The position numbers and the translations under genes were made by a program. A model generated the notes under the pieces. The model searched no databases. It saw nothing but the letters and a program-made list of their open reading frames with translations, and had not been told where the DNA came from. A stretch of 64,000 nt of DNA from Roseivirga ehrenbergii (GTDB lineage Bacteria; Bacteroidota; Bacteroidia; Cytophagales; Cyclobacteriaceae): contig NZ_LQZQ01000001.1 in NCBI RefSeq assembly GCF_001593005.1, positions 1 to 64,000 on the forward strand, in the 5' to 3' direction. Shown piece by piece: positions 17,662-25,323 of this stretch. Every line of letters begins with the position of its first letter. Positions within the stretch are counted from its first letter, which is position 1.

Positions 17662-17844
17662 GCATCGCAAAGTTTAAGTATAATCGTCACTGCGAACGCT
17701 TACGCCTTAGCTTTAGCGTTGGCGCAGACGCAGGTCATGCGCTAACAATGGGTTGTAATGAAGCAGTCTCTACATGAGAAACGGTGAGATTGCTTCACGT
17801 ACACTTATTTACTTCGATAAACATTGGCAGGTTCGCAATGTCGG
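17644..17844. repeat. Dispersed intergenic repeat, copy A
   Basis: The 454-bp space between the helicase start and folB holds no gene but two tandem copies of one element. Copy A begins AACCGCAGAGGTCACAAAG and ends CAATGTCGG. It contains CGTCACTGCGA and the imperfect palindrome GAAGCAGTCTC...GAGATTGCTTC. It also holds an extra segment of about 35 bp with AACGCT...AGCGTT absent from copy B. Elements with this wording (TCACTGCGA...GAAGCAATCTC) are scattered between genes in many Bacteroidota genomes. Confidence 0.85.
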
Positions 17845-17853
17845 AAGAATTTG

Positions 17854-18020
17854 AACCGCAGAGGGCACGAAGAAACACAAAGTTTAAATAGAATCGTCAC
17901 TGTGAGGCAACGGCCATGCGATAGCAATGGGCTGTAACTAAGCAGTCTCTACACTAGTAGCGGTGAGATTGCTTCGGCACCTTTCTTTGCTAACGCAAGA
18001 AAGGTTTCTCTCAATGTCGG
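17854..18020. repeat. Dispersed intergenic repeat, copy B
   Basis: Second copy in the same orientation, ten bases after copy A: AACCGCAGAGGGCACGAAG, AGTTTAAATAGAATCGTCACTG, AAGCAGTCTCTAC, GGTGAGATTGCTTC, ending TCAATGTCGG. It is shorter than copy A by about 34 bp because it lacks the inner hairpin segment. Confidence 0.85.
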
Positions 18021-18055
18021 AAACGAGGAGGATTTACTTCATACTGGCTAAACTA

Positions 18056-18421
18056 CTAGCTTCTTGTTCTTTCCAAAGTAACCTTTGACTTGGTGCAAAT
18101 ACCGCCAAAAGGTGGGTTGTGTTTGGCTACGCTTACTTTCACTTCTGAAACTGATGAAAATCGTTCAAAAACACCATCAATAATTTCTTGGCCTAGTTTT
18201 TCAAGCAATTTGGCTGGAGTAGCCATTCTGTTTTTGACAATCTCATAAAGCTGAACGTAGTCAACGGTACCAGATAAATCATCTTGTTGAGCGGCTTTAG
18301 AAAAGTTGGTGGTTACTTCAATGTCTACTGAATAACGATTCCCGATTTTGCGCTCTTCCTCATAAAAACCATGATAAGCATAGAACTCCATGCCCTCCAA
18401 GGCCACTTTATCGGTATTCAT
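18056..18421 (-). CDS. folB: Dihydroneopterin aldolase
   Basis: A 121-residue enzyme of tetrahydrofolate synthesis that splits 7,8-dihydroneopterin into 6-hydroxymethyl-dihydropterin and glycolaldehyde. Family landmarks are FYAYHGFYEEERKIGNRYSVDIEV at the N-terminus, DYVQLYEIV in the middle and the C-terminal substrate-binding stretch AKHNPPFGGICTKSKVTLER. Length is normal. Its start lies one base after the stop of the DivIVA-domain gene, so it is the last gene of a WD40-DivIVA-folB operon. The functional link with the other two genes is not obvious. Confidence 0.93.
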   Translation of the reverse strand: MNTDKVALEGMEFYAYHGFYEEERKIGNRYSVDIEVTTNFSKAAQQDDLSGTVDYVQLYEIVKNRMATPAKLLEKLGQEIIDGVFERFSSVSEVKVSVAKHNPPFGGICTKSKVTLERTRS

Positions 18422-18422
18422 A

Positions 18423-19274
18423 TTAATCTACTCTATCGAAAAACGATCCTTTTTTATCTTCAGAAGGAATATCTTCATTTTCAGGTTCTTTCTCCTTTTT
18501 AAGGTCGACTCCAAGAAAACCCTCTGCCGACTCATTGGCTTCCTCTATAGGCTCATCAGAAACATCTGCCAAATCTAGATTAGACAAATTTTCATCAATC
18601 GGTTCTTCTTTAACCTCTTCTTTCACTTCAATTACCTCAGCTACTCTTTCAGGAGCCTTGGCCGCCATCATCTCATGCACCGGCTTTTCATCGCCACTAC
18701 TCTCATTTACCTCTCGGCTAAATTTCTTGGCTTCCTTCAAAATCGGTTTAATGTCTGCCGGAAATTCTTCGTGTCTCTTAATCTTCTCAAGAATATCAGA
18801 AGTCAACATTTTCAACTCCGACATCATTGAATTTTTATTGGCACTCAAGCTCTTGAACACTTGTTCCAACTGGCGGATTTCATCCTCCATGTCTTCCACA
18901 ATTTCACTGGCTCTATTTTCAGCGTCTTCAATAATATTCTTGGCCCTGCTTTTGGCTTCGCTCATTAAAGCATCTGCTTTCATCTCAGTTTCCTTCATGT
19001 GAAGCTCAGCCGTTTTGGTGGCATGCTCAATCATGTTGGCGCCTGTGTCTTCTGCCGTTTTTAGGGTTTTGAAGAGTGAATTTTCTACTTCGCGAAGCTT
19101 CTGCACTTCTTTTTCAGCAGACTCTAATTTATATTTTAGCTCCTTAGTTTGGTCTTGAAGTTTCTCCCACTCCACCGACAGGGATGTCAGAAAAGCAGTT
19201 ACTTCATCTTTATCGTAACCGCGAAAATTCTTTTCGAAAACCTTTTGCCTAATTTCTAAGGGTGTAATGTTCAT
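18423..19274 (-). CDS. DivIVA domain-containing coiled-coil protein
   Basis: A 283-residue protein opening with the DivIVA lipid-binding signature MNITPLEIRQKVFEKNFRGY followed by DKDEVTAFLTSLSVEWEKL. A long coiled coil runs from about residue 32 to 165 (KLESAEKEVQKLREVENSL, EIVEDMEDEIRQLEQVF). The C-terminal 100 residues are acidic and low in complexity (EVIEVKEEVKEEPIDENL), ending with the basic-aromatic tail KKGSFFDRVD. In Firmicutes and Actinobacteria DivIVA/Wag31 marks curved membrane and directs division or polar growth; in Bacteroidota the function is much less known. It sits between the WD40 gene (12 bp upstream) and folB. Confidence 0.88.
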   Translation of the reverse strand: MNITPLEIRQKVFEKNFRGYDKDEVTAFLTSLSVEWEKLQDQTKELKYKLESAEKEVQKLREVENSLFKTLKTAEDTGANMIEHATKTAELHMKETEMKADALMSEAKSRAKNIIEDAENRASEIVEDMEDEIRQLEQVFKSLSANKNSMMSELKMLTSDILEKIKRHEEFPADIKPILKEAKKFSREVNESSGDEKPVHEMMAAKAPERVAEVIEVKEEVKEEPIDENLSNLDLADVSDEPIEEANESAEGFLGVDLKKEKEPENEDIPSEDKKGSFFDRVD

Positions 19275-19286
19275 TGTTTGGAAAAA

Positions 19287-20198
19287 TTAAAATTTGATGT
19301 CCCAGATGGAAATACTACGGTCATCACTGGCCGAAATTAATAGGTTGTTATGAGCAGTCCAAAGCAGCTTGTTTACAGAAGTTCCATGTCCTGCATGTCG
19401 TGCCTTGTCTATAACTTTAAGGAGTTGATAAGTCGAGGCATCCCAGACCTTTATAGACTTATCCATGCTACAAGTTACAAAATGTTTGTTATCAGGACTA
19501 AATTCGATATGGTTTATTGCATACATATGGGCAGCAACGGACTCTTTCAGGGTATAACCGTCTATAACATCCCAAATTTTCAACTTCGCATCCCTACTTC
19601 CACTGATTAAGAAACGTTCATCGGGACTGTATCGTACTGAAAAAACCGAAATTTTGTGTGCATCAATTTCATGCACCAATTTCCACTCTCTTAATGAGAA
19701 CACCCTGATTTTATTGTCGCTATAGCCAACAGCCAAATGACCACTGAGTTCCGAAACGGCTAGCGTTCGTGCACTTTTTTCTGAATTACGAATGACATGT
19801 ATGGTCTCAAGAGTTTTGATGTCTAGAATATGCACTTCGCCATTTCCTTGGGCTACAATAATTCTGTCTTTCAACACCTTTATATCGAAAATTGCCGCTG
19901 CCGAAAGTTTGATCGAACCCAATTCTTTTTTATTCTCCCAGTCAATAATGTGCAAGCCATCCATATTTTGACCAACGATCAGCGCATTTCTTTCTGGGTA
20001 ATAACACAGCGCATACACCGAACTAGGCACTTTAGCAATCATTCGGCCTGTTTCCATATCATTCAAATCCCAAAGCGCTACCACGCCATCGGCACCAGCT
20101 GAGAAAAACTGATGTGTTTCAGGGCCAGGCGCTAGTGCATAAACACAGTCTTGGTGTCCGCCTACGGTATTCAGTTTTTTGACGCTTACTTGTGTCAT
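19287..20198 (-). CDS. WD40 repeat protein, single seven-bladed propeller
   Basis: A 303-residue protein with no signal peptide that consists almost entirely of WD40 repeats. Blade-ending motifs are ALWDLND, LHIIDWE, VHILDIK, IRVFSLRE, LKIWDVID, IKVWDAST and ISIWDIKF, that is seven blades, enough for one closed cytoplasmic propeller. The clearest blades are the last three (HKISVFSVRYSPDERFLISG; HMYAINHIEFSPDNKHF). Such propellers are protein-binding platforms. The operon with a DivIVA-type scaffold is the only hint to a partner. A good promoter precedes the gene. Confidence 0.9.
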   Translation of the reverse strand: MTQVSVKKLNTVGGHQDCVYALAPGPETHQFFSAGADGVVALWDLNDMETGRMIAKVPSSVYALCYYPERNALIVGQNMDGLHIIDWENKKELGSIKLSAAAIFDIKVLKDRIIVAQGNGEVHILDIKTLETIHVIRNSEKSARTLAVSELSGHLAVGYSDNKIRVFSLREWKLVHEIDAHKISVFSVRYSPDERFLISGSRDAKLKIWDVIDGYTLKESVAAHMYAINHIEFSPDNKHFVTCSMDKSIKVWDASTYQLLKVIDKARHAGHGTSVNKLLWTAHNNLLISASDDRSISIWDIKF

Positions 20199-20231
20199 AG
20201 GTTTTGAAAAGGATTATCTTTCGCGTTGATA

Positions 20232-20262
20232 CAAAACTAAGTATTCAACCTGCTAAGCCAAT
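20232..20262 (-). promoter_or_regulatory. Promoter of the WD40-divIVA-folB operon
   Basis: Minus strand: ATTG at 20262-20259, 19-base spacer, perfect TAGTTTTG at 20239-20232, ending 33 bases before the WD40 ATG. Confidence 0.75.
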
Positions 20263-20271
20263 TAATAATTC

Positions 20272-20892
20272 ATGCCTTTATTTCTAAAAGCAAATATTAC
20301 AGAAGAAGTTTGCTTCGCGATATGGAAAATTGAGGAATCGGAAGCCGAACTAACCCAGCTTTACCAACCCAATTTGGCAGAAAGTGAAGTATTGGCCAGC
20401 TTCAAAGTAGAGGCGAAAAGAAAAGAATGGCTTTCGGCTCGCCTAGCATTGAAAAAACTTTTTCCTGACCAGCACTATAAAGTAACAAAGGACGAATTTG
20501 GCAAACCGCACATTAGCCTAGAAGGTGTTGAGATTTCAATTTCCCATGCGAAAAATTATGGCGCTGCAGCCTATAGCTTAAAAGGCCCCATTGGTATTGA
20601 CATTGAGCACGACCGTGATCAAATTAAGCGCATCGCCCATAAATTCCTCCACCCTACAGAAAAGCCCTGGGCTGAGAACCGAGTAGATAAGCTAACCCAA
20701 ATTTGGTGCGCCAAAGAGGCATTATATAAGCTGCATGGCCGTACTCAACTTATTTTTGCCGACCAGTTGATAGTGGGCCAACCCAATTTACAGCAGCAAG
20801 CCAGTGGCCAAATTATAGAAAGTGGTATTAGTTCAGTCTTTAATGTTCAATGGTTAAAAGAAGCCGACTTGAATTGCTGTTTGGCCTATTGA
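20272..20892 (+). CDS. 4'-phosphopantetheinyl transferase (Sfp type)
   Basis: A 206-residue enzyme that moves the phosphopantetheine arm of CoA onto a serine of carrier proteins. The Sfp-type Mg/CoA motifs are present: ISISHAKNYGAAAYS, GIDIEHDRDQIKRIA (Asp and Glu metal ligands) and IWCAKEALYKLHG. An N-terminal half with the usual SARLALKKLF segment is also present. Length fits the short Sfp/HetI group. It diverges from the WD40 operon. No polyketide or peptide synthetase is nearby, so it may serve the fatty-acid carrier protein in place of AcpS or a distant cluster. Confidence 0.9.
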   Translation: MPLFLKANITEEVCFAIWKIEESEAELTQLYQPNLAESEVLASFKVEAKRKEWLSARLALKKLFPDQHYKVTKDEFGKPHISLEGVEISISHAKNYGAAAYSLKGPIGIDIEHDRDQIKRIAHKFLHPTEKPWAENRVDKLTQIWCAKEALYKLHGRTQLIFADQLIVGQPNLQQQASGQIIESGISSVFNVQWLKEADLNCCLAY

Positions 20893-20955
20893 AGACTTGC
20901 CTAACATGTAATTGCTATAAATAATAGCAAAATATTCCTTACATTGGTCACTATC

Positions 20956-20976
20956 ATCTTGAGCTCGTCTCAAGAT
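20956..20976. repeat. Short intergenic hairpin
   Basis: ATCTTGAG-CTCGT-CTCAAGAT: a perfect 8-bp stem with a 5-base loop between the transferase and the 117-aa membrane gene. The wording TCATCTTGAGC...CAAGATC resembles a dispersed intergenic element common in Bacteroidota. It has no T-run, so it is not a typical terminator. Confidence 0.6.
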
Positions 20977-21002
20977 CTACCAACTGACAACGACCAAAAC
21001 TT

Positions 21003-21356
21003 ATGAAAAACCAAAGCATCTCAAGCCTCAAAAGCACGCTTGCCATCCCTTTGGCAATGGCTATTATCTTAATCCCATTCTCATTTTTAATTGGTTGGAA
21101 CATGACCAGCATGGTGGTTTTCTGGTTTGTACTAATTCCTTTGGTGAGCTACTTGGTACCCACAAAGATTTTCAAAAGCACTAAGCCCATAAAGGAATCC
21201 GTTATTGGGCTGACCATTTTTTACGCCCTAATGACTTTTATGATTTATGAGCACAGCGACTTTTTGCAGCTGATGCTGATCAGTTTTGTGGTCAATATCT
21301 TAATCCTCTTTTTTATTCAGCTAGATAAAAAGGTGAATAAGGAGGTTGTGGGATAG
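21003..21356 (+). CDS. Small polytopic membrane protein, unknown function
   Basis: A 117-residue protein of no family I recognise. It has four hydrophobic segments: STLAIPLAMAIILIPFSFLI, MVVFWFVLIPLVSYLV, VIGLTIFYALMTFMIY and LMLISFVVNILILFFI. A short basic C-terminus (DKKVNKEVVG) suggests a cytoplasmic end. Composition is like its neighbours. It stands alone between two stretches of non-coding DNA with hairpins. Confidence 0.65.
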   Translation: MKNQSISSLKSTLAIPLAMAIILIPFSFLIGWNMTSMVVFWFVLIPLVSYLVPTKIFKSTKPIKESVIGLTIFYALMTFMIYEHSDFLQLMLISFVVNILILFFIQLDKKVNKEVVG

Positions 21357-21375
21357 ATTTTTATAACGCACAACT

Positions 21376-21400
21376 GTCGCAGGTTCTACAAACCTGTGAC
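21376..21400. repeat. Intergenic hairpin downstream of the 117-aa gene
   Basis: GTCGCAGGTT-CTACA-AACCTGTGAC pairs over 10 bp with one G-T pair. It is 20 bp past the stop. The rest of the 284-bp space up to 21640 shows no gene, only the promoter of the next gene at its end. Confidence 0.6.
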
Positions 21401-21587
21401 TTCTAAACTCAAGAACTTCTTTCGCTTTATTAAGGAGTCATTCCTTTATCTGCACTCAGAAAAGGCTCCCTTCAAGATAACTCAAAATAGGCTCAGGCAG
21501 AAAACACAACACTTCATAAACTGAAAGGCGCTGTCTACTTACACAAAAAATGGAAGTGAATTCATTCTCAATTTATAGCTATATGAT

Positions 21588-21618
21588 TTTGATAAACTAA
21601 AAGGCTGTTCTTTCTTTG
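21588..21618 (+). promoter_or_regulatory. Promoter of the 141-aa lipoprotein gene
   Basis: TTTG at 21588-21591, exactly 19 bases, then TTTCTTTG at 21611-21618 (one mismatch to TAnnTTTG), ending 22 bases before the ATG. Confidence 0.65.
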
Positions 21619-21640
21619 CCCAAAACAAAAAAACAGCTTT

Positions 21641-22066
21641 ATGTTTAAGCAGCAACTGCTTTCTATCCTTACAATATTTATTCTACTTAGCTCTTGCTCT
21701 TCAGATGACGACCCAAGGGACAATTACCCTCAAACCAGAGATATTACGATGTCCGTGTCTTCATCAGATAATGAAAGAATGTCCGACATTACCTTCAGTA
21801 TAGATGGTACCGGAATAGAGGTTTCTGATTTTTCTAGTAGTGACTCTCACCTACCGCTAAGCAAGGATTACCTCAATAAAACTATCCCCTACTTTACCGT
21901 ATTAAATATTACTTATCGCGATAATTCTGGCGGAGCTGTCGGTGTTCCTTTTGAGCCTTATAACATTACCCTTACGATACGTGTAGATTCTGAAATCAAA
22001 GCAGAGAAAGAGATTACAATTACAGAATCGGGTACAGTAGATTATATAGAGTTTATCTTTGAGTAA
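21641..22066 (+). CDS. Small lipoprotein, unknown function
   Basis: A 141-residue protein beginning MFKQQLLSILTIFILLSSCS, a clear lipoprotein signal with the lipobox LSSC, followed by an acidic stretch SSDDDPRD. Acidic residues right after the cysteine resemble the export signals of surface-exposed Bacteroidota lipoproteins. The mature part is rich in S, T, D and I and alternates hydrophobic and polar residues (ITLTIRVDSEIKAEKEITIT), suggesting an all-beta fold. No family recognised. It has its own promoter. Confidence 0.7.
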   Translation: MFKQQLLSILTIFILLSSCSSDDDPRDNYPQTRDITMSVSSSDNERMSDITFSIDGTGIEVSDFSSSDSHLPLSKDYLNKTIPYFTVLNITYRDNSGGAVGVPFEPYNITLTIRVDSEIKAEKEITITESGTVDYIEFIFE

Positions 22067-22202
22067 GAAAATTCAGGCACGCTTATCATTTCTTGGCATA
22101 ATCTAAAAACAATAGGGGGTGTTCAAATCTAGCATCTAAAAAATAGCCCTACGGGATGATTGCCTGACCAACCTTATCGAAACTACTCGTGTCTAAGCAG
22201 AT

Positions 22203-22706
22203 ATGAAAAAGCTATTTGTTCTCGCTTTACTTACGCTTGGTCTCTTTTCTTGCGGAAACGAAAACCCGTCACAAGTGTATCGAGAGTTTCAAAAAGATCG
22301 TAAACTCGGGTTTATAGCACATCACCCTAGCGACCCGCAAATACCTGTAGTTTCGGAAGGTGAGCATCTAGTATTCAAATACACCTACGTACACGAAGAA
22401 GATGAAAACATTGCCGATGACGAACTTTCAGAAATCTTCTATCTGGAAATACCTAAGGGCCTTAGTTCGTTTACATACAATAGCACCAATGAAGGAGAGA
22501 ATGGGGTCATCAATGTTGCGTATCGTAAGTCCTGCTATTGCGGATTCAGTGAGTACACTTTAGAAAAAGCGATTATCTCGGCTTCAAAAATCAATGATTA
22601 TCAGTGGCAGATTTCTTTCGATGTGATATTTAAAGATGATCACAATCAGGAATCGGCCTTAAAAGATGTTGGCAGGTATACACTCAATACAGATGAGTAT
22701 TTTTGA
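22203..22706 (+). CDS. Lipoprotein, unknown function
   Basis: A 167-residue protein with signal sequence MKKLFVLALLTLGLFSCGNE and lipobox LFSC. The mature part contains a paired cysteine motif KSCYCGFSEYTLEKA near residues 119-133, and the rest looks beta-rich (HLVFKYTYVHEEDE, WQISFDVIFKD). No family recognised. It lies 136 bp after another small lipoprotein gene and converges on icd. Confidence 0.7.
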   Translation: MKKLFVLALLTLGLFSCGNENPSQVYREFQKDRKLGFIAHHPSDPQIPVVSEGEHLVFKYTYVHEEDENIADDELSEIFYLEIPKGLSSFTYNSTNEGENGVINVAYRKSCYCGFSEYTLEKAIISASKINDYQWQISFDVIFKDDHNQESALKDVGRYTLNTDEYF

Positions 22707-22719
22707 TCAATAGGAGTTC

Positions 22720-22758
22720 AAAAAAAATGTCCTGAACCAAAAACAGGTCCAAGACATT
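22720..22758 (-). terminator. Rho-independent terminator of icd
   Basis: Minus strand: AATGTCTTGGACC pairs with GGTTCAGGACATT (13 bp with two G-T pairs, loop TGTTTTT), then eight T. It lies 29 bp after the icd stop. Confidence 0.8.
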
Positions 22759-22786
22759 CGTGAAAATTAATCAAGATAAAATCTTC

Positions 22787-24238
22787 TTATTCACCTTGGC
22801 TTAAAGAGTAGCCTCTTTCACCATCGAAGTGATATAAATGTTCTGTTTTAATAAAATCGAAACCTTCTTTTTGAACGCGCTCCAAAATTTCAATAATATC
22901 TGAATTATTTAGTGCTTTGCCTTCTGGGTTGGTAAATCTACATCTCCAGTGATCAGATTTGAAAATTTCGTCCATTCCGTTCGGGTAAACCACCACACCA
23001 CGGTTAGATACCTGGGCTAATTTCAGTTTATCGGTAGAAACGTTTTTTAATAATCGATCGCCTATTTCATTAGCATCTCTGCTTTCACCTCTCCAGTCAA
23101 TAAATACATCAACGCCAACCAACTCTTTCTTTTTAGCAGGCTTTTCAGGTACAACCACTTGAATTTTAACATCTGGGTTATATTTAACCGCTTTCAGTTT
23201 TTCTGGCACTTGACCCAACCTTTCGATTACCGCATCGGCAAACTCTCTTGTACCCACTTTCTTCACACTTCTGTTCTGTCTATACACATCACCTGTATGA
23301 ATGCCGTCTTCCAAAGTTTTCAACCAAGCGTTTTGAATCAACTCAGCTTTATCCGCTTTACCTAACTGAACGAGCATCATAAATGCACCATTCAATAGTC
23401 CAGATGGATTGGCCATGTCCTGTCCAGCAATATCTGGCGCTGAGCCATGAATAGCTTCGAACATCGCATAGTTAGTTCCAATATTGGCCGAACCTGCCAT
23501 ACCCACTGAACCTGCCACTTCCGCAGCAATGTCAGAAATAATATCTCCGTATAGATTCAAAGTCACTACTACGTCCAATGATTCTGGACGAGCCGCTACT
23601 ACAGCCGACCCAATATCAATAATCCAGTGATCCGACTCAATTTCTGGGTATTCGAGTCTAACTTCATTAAATATTCTGTGGAACATACCATCAGTATGTT
23701 TCATAATGTTGTCCTTTGTCATACAGGTCACCTTTTTTCTACCGTATGCTCTGGCATATTCAAAAGCGTATCTGATGATCTTTTCCGAACCCGGTTCAGA
23801 AATCAGTTTCAAGGTTTGAACCACCTCACTTGTTTGCTGATGTTCAATTCCAGCATATAAATCTTCTTCGTTTTCACGAACAATCACCAAATCCATGTGG
23901 GGGAAATGTGAAGGCACAAATGGAGGGTAAGCTCTGAATGGCCTAACGTTGGCAAACAAACCAAGTGATTTTCTGATGGTTACATTCAAGCTCTTATAAC
24001 CTCCGCCCTGAGGTGTGGTAATAGGCGCTTTAAGTAAAATTTTATTTCTGCGAAGTGTTTCCCAAGACTCAGGGCTAATACCTGATTTATGTCCTGCTTT
24101 GTACACTTTTTCACCAATTTCAATCACATCATAGCCCAAACCTACATTGGCGGCATCCATAATACGAATGGTGGCGTCCATAATTTCTGGACCAATTCCA
24201 TCACCATAAGCGACTGTAATTCTATTTTGTGTTTCCAT
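22787..24238 (-). CDS. icd: Isocitrate dehydrogenase, long homodimeric type with C-terminal extension
   Basis: Oxidises and decarboxylates isocitrate to 2-oxoglutarate in the TCA cycle, probably with NADP. The 483-residue protein has the isopropylmalate/isocitrate dehydrogenase fold in residues 1-340: VAYGDGIGPEIMDATIR, VRENEEDLYAGIEHQ, MTKDNIMKHTDGMFHRIF, VVTLNLYGDIISDIAAEVAG and FEAIHGSAPDIAGQDMANPS. A further 140 residues follow, including VDVFIDWRGESRDANEIG and WRCRFTNPEGKAL. This tail is known from the Thermus-type enzyme and Bacteroidota homologues. The gene diverges from the enoyl-CoA hydratase, each with its own -7 box. Confidence 0.92.
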   Translation of the reverse strand: METQNRITVAYGDGIGPEIMDATIRIMDAANVGLGYDVIEIGEKVYKAGHKSGISPESWETLRRNKILLKAPITTPQGGGYKSLNVTIRKSLGLFANVRPFRAYPPFVPSHFPHMDLVIVRENEEDLYAGIEHQQTSEVVQTLKLISEPGSEKIIRYAFEYARAYGRKKVTCMTKDNIMKHTDGMFHRIFNEVRLEYPEIESDHWIIDIGSAVVAARPESLDVVVTLNLYGDIISDIAAEVAGSVGMAGSANIGTNYAMFEAIHGSAPDIAGQDMANPSGLLNGAFMMLVQLGKADKAELIQNAWLKTLEDGIHTGDVYRQNRSVKKVGTREFADAVIERLGQVPEKLKAVKYNPDVKIQVVVPEKPAKKKELVGVDVFIDWRGESRDANEIGDRLLKNVSTDKLKLAQVSNRGVVVYPNGMDEIFKSDHWRCRFTNPEGKALNNSDIIEILERVQKEGFDFIKTEHLYHFDGERGYSLSQGE

Positions 24239-24270
24239 AAGTGCTTGAATGAATTTTTCTTGAATGGCTG

Positions 24271-24278
24271 CAAAGGTA
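24271..24278 (-). promoter_or_regulatory. -7 element of the icd promoter
   Basis: Perfect TACCTTTG on the minus strand (CAAAGGTA on plus), ending 32 bases before the icd ATG. A clear -33 TTTG at the right distance is not seen; the region is T-rich. Confidence 0.6.
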
Positions 24279-24372
24279 TCAAAGGAAGCTTTTAAAAGGA
24301 ATTAAAAGGTAAATTTATCGTCTTCCGCTCATCAGATATTTTGAGCCAACTACTTAACCTTGCTTTAGCCTT

Positions 24373-24402
24373 TTTAGTTTTCTTACATTGCTACTATCTT
24401 TG
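24373..24402 (+). promoter_or_regulatory. Promoter of the enoyl-CoA hydratase gene
   Basis: TTTA at 24373-24376, 18-base spacer, perfect TATCTTTG at 24395-24402. It lies 19 bases before the ATG at 24422 and shows that upstream in-frame start codons are not used. Confidence 0.75.
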
Positions 24403-24421
24403 CAGCTTACTCAACTTAGCA

Positions 24422-25207
24422 ATGGACTCATACCAGAATATAAAATTCGAAAATAAAAGCGGAGTCGTACACCTTACCATTAATAGGCCCGACAAGTTAA
24501 ATGCGCTCAACACTAGAACTGTTGAAGAAATTGGAGAGGCCTTCCAGGTAATTTATGATTCTACCGATGTAAAAGCGGTAATCATTACTGGTGAAGGTGA
24601 AAAGGCTTTTGTGGCTGGCGCTGACATTTCCGAAATCGCAGAACTTTCAGAGTTAAATTCAAGAAAATTTTCAGAACAAGGTCAAGAAGTTTTTGCCAGT
24701 ATAGAAAACTGCCACAAACCAGTTATCGCTTTAGTGAATGGTTTTGCCCTTGGTGGTGGCTGTGAATTGGCCATGGCTTGTCACATTCGTATTGCTACTG
24801 AAAATGCAAAATTCGGGCTTCCAGAAGTAAACCTCGGAATTATCCCTGGTTTTGGAGGAACACAAAGACTGACGCAATTAGTAGGCAAAGGAAAAGCCTT
24901 TGAATTAGCGATGTCTGGCGATATGGTAAAAGCTGACGAGGCAAAAGCCTTGGGCTTGGTAAACCATGTAGCTGAAACCAAAGCTGAGGGTCTTCAAAAA
25001 GCAGAAGAACTATTGGGCAGAATTACCAGCAAAGCGCCTCTAGCTGTGGGCATGGTAATAGAATGTATCAACGCGGTGTATACGAACGACATTGACGGCT
25101 ATCAGGCGGAAGCCAATAGTTTTGCGAATTGCGTGAAAACTGAGGATTTCAATGAAGGCACAAGAGCTTTCTTAGAAAAAAGAAAACCTGAGTTTAAAGG
25201 AGAATAA
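24422..25207 (+). CDS. Enoyl-CoA hydratase/isomerase family protein
   Basis: A 261-residue crotonase-fold enzyme that hydrates 2-trans-enoyl-CoA in fatty-acid or amino-acid breakdown. Both catalytic glutamates are present, in ALGGGCELAMACHIRIA and GLPEVNLGIIPGFGGTQRL. The oxyanion-hole loops AFVAGADISEI and VNGFALGGGCE are intact, which supports true hydratase activity. The start MDSYQNIKFENKSG fits the family length of about 260; a frame extending 27 codons upstream would run through the promoter. The closest functional class may be short-chain (crotonyl-CoA) hydratase. Confidence 0.93.
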   Translation: MDSYQNIKFENKSGVVHLTINRPDKLNALNTRTVEEIGEAFQVIYDSTDVKAVIITGEGEKAFVAGADISEIAELSELNSRKFSEQGQEVFASIENCHKPVIALVNGFALGGGCELAMACHIRIATENAKFGLPEVNLGIIPGFGGTQRLTQLVGKGKAFELAMSGDMVKADEAKALGLVNHVAETKAEGLQKAEELLGRITSKAPLAVGMVIECINAVYTNDIDGYQAEANSFANCVKTEDFNEGTRAFLEKRKPEFKGE

Positions 25208-25323
25208 GAGGTTAACTTCAAAGGATTTAACGGCAAGTCATAACATTGAACATGGTTTGGCGTTAAATCGAAAATCGAAAATTCATCTATGGCTCAAAGC
25301 ATAAATACTTGTAGCTTCGCTTT

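Noticed and set aside
17644-18020. Insertion sequence remnant
   Set aside because: The copies are direct repeats of about 170-200 bp with no transposase fragment or target duplication visible.
18535-19002. Long open frame on the plus strand opposite the DivIVA gene
   Set aside because: It is a low-complexity serine-rich shadow of the glutamate-rich coding strand; the minus-strand protein has a recognised domain.
24341-24421. Hydrophobic N-terminal extension of the enoyl-CoA hydratase
   Set aside because: The in-frame stretch covers a perfect promoter and family members start at the ATG at 24422.
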